Positions 6,548-11,073 of a stretch of 11,073 nt of DNA are shown in pieces. A program made the translations under genes and the position numbers. The number at the start of each line of letters is the position of its first letter. The first letter of the stretch is position 1. This stretch comes from JACCXJ01 sp052387115 (GTDB lineage Bacteria; Pseudomonadota; Gammaproteobacteria; JACCXJ01): assembly GCA_052387115.1 (NCBI GenBank), contig JBQTJM010000211.1:1-11073 (forward strand). The letters are read 5' to 3'. A model generated the notes under the pieces. It was not told the DNA's origin. It did not search any database and was given only the letters and a program-made list of their open reading frames with translations.

Positions 6548-7026
6548 GCGGACTCTCCCATCACGCCCGAGAGGTGATCGACCACTGGGTCACCAAGTAT
6601 CCGCCCGAACGCCGCCAATCGGCGGTGCTCGCGGCGCTCACCGAGGCCCAGCACGAGAACGGGGGTCATCTCACCGTGGCGCTCATGGACGAGGTCGCGG
6701 ACTATCTCGGCATGCCGCGCATCGCGGTCTACGAGGTCGCGAGCTTCTATTCCATGATCGAGACCAAACCGGTCGGCCGCCACAGCGTCTCGGTCTGCAC
6801 CAACCTCTCCTGCTGGCTCAGGGGCGCGGATGCCCTGGTCGCACATGTCGAGAAAAAGCTCGGGATCAAGACCGGGAGTAGCACCCCCGACGGGCGGGTA
6901 TATTTGAAGCGCGAGGAGGAGTGCCTGGCCGCCTGCTGCGGGGCCCCGATGATGATGGTGGACCATAAGTACTACGAGGACCTCACCCCCGCCCGGATCG
7001 ACGAGGTATTGGACGGTCTCACATGA
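6544..7026 (+). CDS. nuoE: NADH-quinone oxidoreductase subunit E
   Basis: The 24-kDa homologue of the NADH-dehydrogenase module, carrying the [2Fe-2S] cluster N1a. The 160-residue product has the four ligands C85 and C90 (CTNLSC) and C127 and C131 (CLAAC). The conserved PRIAVYEVASFYSMI helix precedes them. I chose the GTG start at 6544 because it overlaps the nuoD stop (GTGA) and GGGGAG lies about eight bases upstream. The first in-frame ATG is too far into the conserved region. The same frame is open far upstream through nuoD, but that is a shadow. The stop overlaps the ATG of the truncated nuoF copy (ATGA), the junction expected before the interruption. Confidence 0.95.
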   Translation: MSGLSHHAREVIDHWVTKYPPERRQSAVLAALTEAQHENGGHLTVALMDEVADYLGMPRIAVYEVASFYSMIETKPVGRHSVSVCTNLSCWLRGADALVAHVEKKLGIKTGSSTPDGRVYLKREEECLAACCGAPMMMVDHKYYEDLTPARIDEVLDGLT

Positions 7027-7178
7027 CTACGCTCGATTGCAACCACGTCCCGTATTTCAATCAGGTCTGCTTTGCCACGCTCGGGCACGAGCGGCCCTGG
7101 ACCATGGAGACCTACCGCAAGCTCGGCGGCTACGAGGCGTGGCCGAAGGCGGGTGAGCCGTCGTGTCGGCGGCAATAG
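7023..7178 (+). pseudogene. Truncated 5' copy of nuoF
   Basis: Starts at the ATGA overlap with nuoE, the position expected for the original nuoF. It reads PYFNQVCFATLGHERPWTME, then TYRKLGGYEAWPK, and then loses homology at about 7150 and stops after 51 codons. The complete nuoF begins the same way 1.6 kb downstream. Over 7049-7149 against 8653-8753 I count 92 identical bases of 101. Six of the nine differences change the encoded residue, consistent with relaxed selection on this stub. It lacks the FMN, NADH and N3-cluster regions and cannot function. The nuoE-coupled start suggests it may still be translated into a short peptide. Confidence 0.88.
7049..7149 (+). repeat. Imperfect 101-bp direct repeat (left copy; right copy 8653-8753)
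   Basis: The two nuoF 5' ends align without gaps at an offset of 1604 bases, with nine mismatches. This is far longer and more diverged than a transposon target-site duplication, so it points to recombination or an older partial duplication. Confidence 0.88.
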
Positions 7179-7432
7179 AACACGGCTCGGCAGGGCCACC
7201 AGCTCTGAAAATCCTCGCGACGCGCGAAGATCCCGACAGATTGCAGTGCATGGTGGCCAGACTACGGTTCCCCGTGCCCCGCGTCGATGAAACGCCAAGT
7301 TCGCCGAGATGACGCTGGACCAGTTCAAGGCGAAGGTTTCGCAGTTATTTTTCCGGCCTCGCTTAGGGGGGCACTGATTCCGATGATCAAGCGCGCGAAG
7401 ACTCGCCGTTAGGCTGTTGCCCTTCGTCCGAA
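7179..7432. other. Left part of the inserted segment: no supported gene
   Basis: About 250 bases between the nuoF stub and the antitoxin gene. The only frame with a slight protein-like look is a 22-codon tail (7309-7377, MTLDQFKAKVSQLF...) preceded closely by an in-frame stop at 7288. I do not recognise it; it may be a gene remnant. No transposase fragment, terminal inverted repeat or terminator was found by eye. Confidence 0.4.
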
Positions 7433-7687
7433 CTACTTCAGCCCTAGCCGGGCTTTGACTTCTGGCAACGGGATCGTCTTTTCACTGCTCCGGCGCTCAG
7501 CCAAGAATTTCATCAGCTTCTTGTTCTTGGTGACGTCCTCGCCTACTTCAAATGCTTCGTAATCTTGGATTGAAGCTAACACAAAGCACCGTCCTTCCGC
7601 GTCTTGCAGAATAACGCTTTTACGTTGCGCTTTTTTCAAGAGCTCATTCAGCGTCTTTGAGCGTGACGAAACAGCTATCGCCTTCAT
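7433..7687 (-). CDS. Phd/YefM-like antitoxin, no partner toxin adjacent
   Basis: An 84-residue protein. It begins MKAIAVSSRSKTLNELLKKA, followed by QRKSVILQDAEGRCFVLASI and an acidic/basic C-terminal tail. The N-terminal half resembles the Phd/YefM fold: a short beta segment, a helix, then a V-IL-x-x-A-x-G-x-x-FVLAS beta hairpin, as in antitoxins that bind DNA with this half and the toxin with the tail. GAGGG lies about five bases before the ATG. No PIN, RelE or Doc toxin follows in the 250 bases downstream, so it is either an orphan or the third gene of the hicBA operon (53 bases after hicA). Base composition is visibly less GC-rich than the nuo genes. Confidence 0.65.
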   Translation of the reverse strand: MKAIAVSSRSKTLNELLKKAQRKSVILQDAEGRCFVLASIQDYEAFEVGEDVTKNKKLMKFLAERRSSEKTIPLPEVKARLGLK

Positions 7688-7740
7688 AGAACCCTCGGCG
7701 TTGGTTAGGCAGTCCTTCTGGCTTCACTGATGTAGGACAA

Positions 7741-7929
7741 TCAGAAAGGTTCAGGTACGCCAAGTTGCTTGCAAATCCGCCCCGCCGTGAACTCAAGGAT
7801 CTCACGGTGACGTGGCACCGAAGTGCGGCGGTTTGTCGCCGGATTCTCCCAAATTGAATGCTCCCCACCTTCGCGGACGAATCGACACCCCTGTTGGCTC
7901 AGGTGTCGAAGCAAGTCTCGCCGTTTCAA
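7741..7929 (-). CDS. hicA: HicA-family mRNA interferase toxin
   Basis: A 62-residue protein beginning KRRDLLRHLSQQGCRFVREG, then GEHSIWENPATNRRTSVPRH and EILEFTAGRICKQLGVPEPF. This is the compact HicA double-stranded-RNA-binding-like fold. The catalytic histidine is in GGEHSIW. HicA toxins cleave mRNA and tmRNA and are held in check by HicB. No ATG fits the family N-terminus, so I chose the TTG at 7929-7927, which overlaps the hicB stop (TTGA) and has only coupling to drive it. A longer frame, open to 8022, adds residues unlike the family. The gene follows hicB, the reverse of the more common hicA-hicB order. Confidence 0.82.
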   Translation of the reverse strand: MKRRDLLRHLSQQGCRFVREGGEHSIWENPATNRRTSVPRHREILEFTAGRICKQLGVPEPF

Positions 7930-8210
7930 GGAGCAGTAGCCTGGGGGACAAAGCTGACACGGGACGCTGCGCTCAGTAACAAGTGAATCGGCTCTTCCAA
8001 ATCCGCCTCTGGATCGGTGCACGACGAATCAGGTTGAGGTAACGACTCGCCGCGCAGTAAATTCGTCTCTGCCATGTCCACCAAAGCACTCGCCAGCAAC
8101 CGGCGCGCTTCCTCCAAGGTTGCCCCACACGTAATGGTGCCAGGGAAATCTAGTACCTCAGCATGGACTCCCTGCTCTAGAAACTTGTACACCGCTTTGT
8201 AGGTCAACAT
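7926..8210 (-). CDS. hicB: HicB-family antitoxin, short form
   Basis: A 94-residue protein beginning MLTYKAVYKFLEQGVHAEVL. It continues DFPGTITCGATLEEARRLLA, then ALVDMAETNLLRGESLPQP and an acidic tail. This is the partial RNase H fold of HicB: beta hairpin, the D-F-P-G-x-x-T-x-G signature, and a long helix. There is no C-terminal ribbon-helix-helix or HTH extension, so any autoregulation would need another surface or the downstream Phd-like protein. The frame is open to a TTG at 8264, but that codon lies in the predicted -35 box, so I prefer the ATG at 8210. The stop overlaps the hicA start. Confidence 0.8.
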   Translation of the reverse strand: MLTYKAVYKFLEQGVHAEVLDFPGTITCGATLEEARRLLASALVDMAETNLLRGESLPQPDSSCTDPEADLEEPIHLLLSAASRVSFVPQATAP

Positions 8211-8235
8211 AACTTGCTCATTGTGCTGATGTTGA

Positions 8236-8264
8236 AGGATAGGAGATCCAACGCGGGCTTGCAA
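8236..8264 (-). promoter_or_regulatory. Candidate promoter of the hicBA operon
   Basis: On the minus strand, TTGCAA (8264-8259), a 17-base spacer and TATCCT (8241-8236). Transcription would start about 20 bases upstream of the hicB ATG and could cover hicB, hicA and the Phd-like gene. Confidence 0.5.
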
Positions 8265-8610
8265 TGGAGAATACTTGGCCGGACGGGGTGGGCGGTCGGA
8301 ACGAGCGCCGCAACGGGGCGGAAGGGCGCAGTCGAAACGGCCCCGGTGGTTTGCGAGGGTTCAGGGGTGACTTCTGGGGTCCGTATCGCATGCCTAGACG
8401 TTGGTGCGCCTGTGGCGGCCGAGGGGCAGTGACCGGCAGGAGCAGGGGGGAAAGTGCCTGCCCGTGGTGAAGCATCCGTCCCTGGATGTCCTCGCTGCCA
8501 AAGCGCTGCTCCCGGCAGCTTCCGCGTGGGCCGGTAACATCTGTTGTTGCCCCCTCGGCCAGCCGAGCGGGCATATGGGGCTCTCGATTTGGGGACCCGA
8601 GTGGGGGAAA
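8265..8610. other. Intergenic stretch between hicB and nuoF: no supported gene
   Basis: Frames are open on both strands but give low-complexity arginine/proline-rich or glycine-rich translations, typical of GC-rich noncoding DNA. Visible structure is limited to small palindromes: CATCC(GTCCCT)GGATG at about 8469-8484, CTCGGC(CA)GCCGAG at 8554-8567, and a partly complementary pair GGCAGGAGCAG / CTGCTCCCGGCAG flanking the first. I cannot assign a function to any of them. Confidence 0.4.
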
Positions 8611-8621
8611 AGTGTTAAACT
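8611..8621 (+). promoter_or_regulatory. Extended -10 promoter element ahead of the complete nuoF
   Basis: AGTGT-TAAACT carries a TG extension at 8613-8614 and a -10 at 8616-8621. The surrounding AAAAGTGTTAAACTA closely matches AAAAGTGCTAAGCTA at the tRNA-Leu promoter. No good -35 box sits at 16-18 bases, as extended -10 promoters tolerate. It would give nuoF-nuoG their own transcription start downstream of the insertion. Confidence 0.45.
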
Positions 8622-8644
8622 AAACGTCTTTGTCCGTTCCGATC

Positions 8645-9949
8645 ATGAACATCCCGTATTTCAATCAGGTCTGCTATGCCACGCTCGGACACGAGCGGCC
8701 CTGGAGCATGGAGACGTACCAAAGGCTCGGCGGGTACGAGGCGTGGCGGAAGGTCCTCGCCGACAAGACCCCGCGCGACGTCATCATCGAGGAGGTCAAG
8801 TCCTCGGGCCTGCGCGGCCGCGGCGGCGCCGGATTCCCGACCGGGCTCAAGTGGAGCTTCATGCCCAAGGTCCCGAGCGGACCGCACTACATCGTCTGCA
8901 ACTCCGATGAGAGCGAGCCCGGGACCTGCAAGGACCGCGATATCTTGCGCTTCAACCCCCATGCGGTCATCGAGGGCATGGCCATCGCGGGCTATGCGAT
9001 CGGTGCCAAGGTGGGCTACAACTACATGCGCGGGGAGTTCATGGACGAGCCCGCGACGCGCTTCGAAGACGCTCTGAAGGAGGCCTACGAGGCCGGTCTG
9101 CTCGGCCGTGACCTCCAGGGCTCGGGCATCGACTTCGACCTCTACAACCACCTCGGCGCGGGTGCCTACATCTGCGGCGAGGAGACCGCCCTCTTGGAGT
9201 CGCTGGAGGGCAAGAAAGGCCTGCCGCGCTTCAAACCCCCCTTCCCCGCCGGCTATGGCCTCTACGGCCGCCCGACCACGATCAACAATACCGAATCCCT
9301 AGCCTCGGTCCCAACCATCCTGCGCATGGGGGCGCGCTGGTTCCTGGAGATCGGCAGGCCCAACAACGGCGGCACCAAGGTCTTCTCGGTGACCGGGCAC
9401 GTCCAACGCCCCGGCAACTTCGAAGTCCCGATGGGCACGCCCTTCCCCGATCTCCTGGCGCTGGCCGGGGGGATATGGAAGGGCCGCGATCTCAAGGCCG
9501 TGATCCCGGGCGGCTCCTCGGTGCCGGTCCTGCCCGGTGACGCCATGATGGCGTGCACCATGGACTACGATTCCATCTCCAAGTCGGGCTCGATGCTGGG
9601 CTCGGGCGCGGTGATCGTCATGGACGAGACCACCTGCATGGTGCAGGTGCTGCGGCGCATCTCGCGCTTCTACTATGCCGAGTCCTGCGGTCAATGCACC
9701 CCTTGTCGGGAAGGCACGGGCTGGTTGTACCGGATGTTGACGCGCATCGTCGAAGGCCGGGGCCGTGCCGAGGACCTCGACAAGCTCGACGACGTGGCGA
9801 GAAAGATCGAAGGCCGGACCATCTGCGCGTTCGGCGATGCCGCGGCCATGCCGGTCCGGAGCTTCATCAAGCACTTCCGCCACGAGTTCGAGTACTACCT
9901 CGAGCACGGCCGTAGCCTCATGGACGGCGCGGAGCGCGAGGCGGCATGA
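8645..9949 (+). CDS. nuoF: NADH-quinone oxidoreductase subunit F (complete copy)
   Basis: The 51-kDa homologue that oxidises NADH with FMN and holds cluster N3. The product has 434 residues from the ATG at 8645. LRGRGGAGFPTGLKWSF (56-72) and GAGAYICGEETALLESLEG are the FMN/NADH-binding glycine-rich motifs. The N3 ligands are C348, C351, C354 (SCGQCTPCREG) and C394 (RTICAFG). A TTG at 8630 would add five residues. I prefer the ATG because homology to the truncated copy begins there, but neither start has a Shine-Dalgarno. The gene is no longer contiguous with nuoE and shows no damage. Its TGA overlaps an ATG (ATGA) that is the first of two duplicated nuoG-like starts. Confidence 0.95.
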   Translation: MNIPYFNQVCYATLGHERPWSMETYQRLGGYEAWRKVLADKTPRDVIIEEVKSSGLRGRGGAGFPTGLKWSFMPKVPSGPHYIVCNSDESEPGTCKDRDILRFNPHAVIEGMAIAGYAIGAKVGYNYMRGEFMDEPATRFEDALKEAYEAGLLGRDLQGSGIDFDLYNHLGAGAYICGEETALLESLEGKKGLPRFKPPFPAGYGLYGRPTTINNTESLASVPTILRMGARWFLEIGRPNNGGTKVFSVTGHVQRPGNFEVPMGTPFPDLLALAGGIWKGRDLKAVIPGGSSVPVLPGDAMMACTMDYDSISKSGSMLGSGAVIVMDETTCMVQVLRRISRFYYAESCGQCTPCREGTGWLYRMLTRIVEGRGRAEDLDKLDDVARKIEGRTICAFGDAAAMPVRSFIKHFRHEFEYYLEHGRSLMDGAEREAA

Positions 9950-10055
9950 GCGAGAGTCCGGTCACCTATGTAGGGGCACCCCTCGTGGGTGCCCCAATGG
10001 CTGTACCACCCCTCGTGGGTGCCCCAATGGCGGCATGAGCGAGAGTCTCGTCACC
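9941..10055 (+). repeat. Duplication and palindromic repeat at the nuoF-nuoG junction
   Basis: A 26-bp segment around GGCATGAGCGAGAGTC occurs at 9941-9966 and again at 10030-10055, with two mismatches, offset 89 bases. Between the copies lies a 24-bp direct repeat (9978-10001 and 10008-10031, identical). The first copy sits in a perfect hairpin: GGGGCACCC (9973-9981), loop CTCGT, GGGTGCCCC (9987-9995). The second copy keeps only a CACCC/GGGTG stem. The hairpin resembles a REP-type intergenic repeat. The offset is not a multiple of three. Confidence 0.92.
9946..10038 (+). CDS. 30-codon ORF bridging nuoF and nuoG (possible relay peptide)
   Basis: Begins at the ATGA overlapping the nuoF stop and reads MSESPVTYVGAPLVGAP..., with two VGAPMA units from the repeats. 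It ends in a TGA that overlaps the nuoG ATG, again as ATGA. Its start has a GAGG-containing purine stretch upstream (in the nuoF 3' end); the nuoG start has none. It is probably not a functional protein. Its likely importance is passing ribosomes from nuoF to nuoG. It could equally be an accidental open frame. Confidence 0.35.
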   Translation: MSESPVTYVGAPLVGAPMAVPPLVGAPMAA

Positions 10056-11073
10056 ATTGAGGTCGATGGCCGCACAATGCAGGCCAGGAAGGGCGCCATG
10101 CTCATCGAGGCCACGGACGCGGCGGACATCTACATCCCGCGCTTCTGTTATCACAAGAAGCTCTCGATCGCCGCCAATTGCCGCATGTGCCTGGTCGAGG
10201 TCGAGAAGGCGCCCAAACCGCTGCCGGCCTGCGCGACCCCGATCATGGAGGGCATGAAGGTCTACACCCGTTCGCCGCGCGCCCAGGAGGCGCAAGCGGC
10301 GACCATGGAGTTCCTGCTCATCAACCACCCCCTCGACTGCCCGATCTGCGATCAGGGCGGGGAGTGCGAGCTGCAGGACTTGGCGATGGGCTATGGCGCC
10401 GATGTCTCGCGCTATGTCGAGGGCAAGCGGGTGGTCAAGGACAAGGATCTCGGTCCCCTCATCCAGACCGACATGACCCGCTGCATCCACTGCACCCGCT
10501 GCGTGCGCTTCGGGGACGAGGTCGCGGGCCTGAGGGAGCTCGGGGCCACGGGGCGCGGCGAGCACATGGAGATCGGGACCTACATCCAGAACGCCGTAGC
10601 CTCGGAGATGTCCGGCAATGTCATCGATCTCTGCCCGGTCGGGGCGCTCACCTCGAAGCCCTTTCGCTACTCGGCGCGCGCCTGGGAGCTGCGGCAGAAG
10701 CCCGGCATCGCGCCCCACGACGCCGTCGGCTCGAACATCTCGTTCCATATCTCCCAGGGCCGCGTGAAGCGCGTCGTGCCGCGCGCGCACGAGGGCATCA
10801 ACGAGGTGTGGGTTTCGGACCGCGACCGCTTCAGCTACGAGGGGCTCTACAGTGCGGACCGCCTGCTCGCGCCCCGGATCAAAGAAAACGGCTCCTGGCG
10901 CGAGGTGGACTGGGACACGGCCTTCGAGCTCGCCGCGGCCGGTCTCAAGCGTGCCGTCGAGTCGCACGGCGCCCAGCCACTCGGGGCCCGGGCCTCCCCC
11001 GCGGCGCCCCACCAAGAGCTGTATAACATCCAGCAGCTCGCACGCGCGCTCGGGGGGGACAACAAAGATAAAC
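10035..11073 (+). CDS. nuoG: NADH-quinone oxidoreductase subunit G, N-terminal part (runs off the window)
   Basis: The 75-kDa homologue that carries electrons from N3 toward NuoB. 346 codons are present. Ligands for three clusters are visible: N1b at C38, C49, C52 and C66; N5 at H98, C102, C105 and C111 (HPLDCPICDQGGEC); N4 at C150, C153, C156 (RCIHCTRC) and C200 (LCPVGAL). After residue 220 the molybdopterin-oxidoreductase-like domain begins (DAVGSNISFHIS). It lacks the four-cysteine N7 motif of E. coli and Thermus, so it is the mitochondrial-like type. I chose the ATG at 10035, which overlaps the bridging ORF stop. The last few codons (DNKDK) deviate from the expected DN-x-DH. Confidence 0.95.
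   Translation, partial: MSESLVTIEVDGRTMQARKGAMLIEATDAADIYIPRFCYHKKLSIAANCRMCLVEVEKAPKPLPACATPIMEGMKVYTRSPRAQEAQAATMEFLLINHPLDCPICDQGGECELQDLAMGYGADVSRYVEGKRVVKDKDLGPLIQTDMTRCIHCTRCVRFGDEVAGLRELGATGRGEHMEIGTYIQNAVASEMSGNVIDLCPVGALTSKPFRYSARAWELRQKPGIAPHDAVGSNISFHISQGRVKRVVPRAHEGINEVWVSDRDRFSYEGLYSADRLLAPRIKENGSWREVDWDTAFELAAAGLKRAVESHGAQPLGARASPAAPHQELYNIQQLARALGGDNKDK

Noticed and set aside
5908..7026. 372-codon frame reading through nuoD into nuoE as one protein
   Set aside because: The first 212 codons are an out-of-frame shadow of nuoD; only the part from the GTG at 6544 is NuoE.
8218..8574. Minus-strand 118-codon frame between hicB and nuoF
   Set aside because: Proline/arginine-rich translation with no family resemblance, no ribosome-binding site, and overlap with the hicB promoter.
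7150..8652. Insertion sequence or transposon as the carrier of the hicBA segment
   Set aside because: No transposase fragment and no matching terminal inverted repeats at either junction; the duplicated flank is about 100 bp and diverged, unlike a target-site duplication.
9967..10030. CRISPR-like array at the nuoF-nuoG junction
   Set aside because: Only two repeat copies with a six-base gap; the pattern fits a REP-type palindrome duplicated once.
9966..11015. Long minus-strand open frame opposite nuoG
   Set aside because: Shadow of nuoG; the plus strand carries all three sets of iron-sulfur ligands.
10178..11026. Plus-strand 282-codon frame overlapping nuoG
   Set aside because: Different frame from nuoG, arginine/glycine/alanine-rich with no recognisable domain; nuoG is open through the same region.

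Overview
The window is high-GC DNA from a gammaproteobacterium. The gene order resembles Chromatiales-like or sulfur-oxidising/methylotrophic lineages: mltG-tmk-holB, and a tRNA-Leu(GAG) directly ahead of the nuo operon. I infer the lineage from gene order and protein features, not from a database search.

Layout. 1-1825 (+): the end of mltG, then tmk and holB, joined by two ATGA stop/start overlaps (cell-wall glycan termination, dTMP kinase, DNA polymerase III delta prime). The pilZ/tatD genes that often follow holB are absent. 1800-2384 (-): two decayed gene fragments fused head to tail, the C-terminus of a DUF3014 protein and the N-terminus of a DUF4062 protein. 2508-3142 (-): an apparently intact TumE/TumA-type toxin-antitoxin pair. 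3407-3491 (+): tRNA-Leu(GAG) with encoded CCA. The secG/tpiA genes often found upstream of this tRNA are missing, so 1800-3400 looks like an accessory patch between two core blocks.

3638-11073 (+): the NADH:quinone oxidoreductase (complex I) operon nuoA-B-C-D-E-F-G, with nuoG running off the right end. NuoA is a membrane subunit, NuoB/C/D form the quinone-reducing connecting module, and NuoE/F/G form the NADH-oxidising module. The operon is interrupted. After nuoE, a truncated 5' copy of nuoF (7023-7178) leads into about 1.5 kb of foreign-looking DNA. This carries, on the minus strand, a HicB/HicA toxin-antitoxin pair and a lone Phd/YefM-like antitoxin. A complete nuoF then starts again at 8645 behind its own promoter-like sequence.

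The core operon also shows several local expansions. nuoB has a four-unit 18-bp tandem repeat at its N-terminus and is flanked by a perfect 13-bp inverted repeat. The nuoF-nuoG junction carries an 89-bp duplication with palindromic repeats, which creates a 30-codon ORF that begins in the nuoF stop and ends in the nuoG start. The main novelty is this remodelling of an otherwise conserved respiratory operon, together with three toxin/antitoxin loci. I see no transposase, CRISPR array or rRNA.
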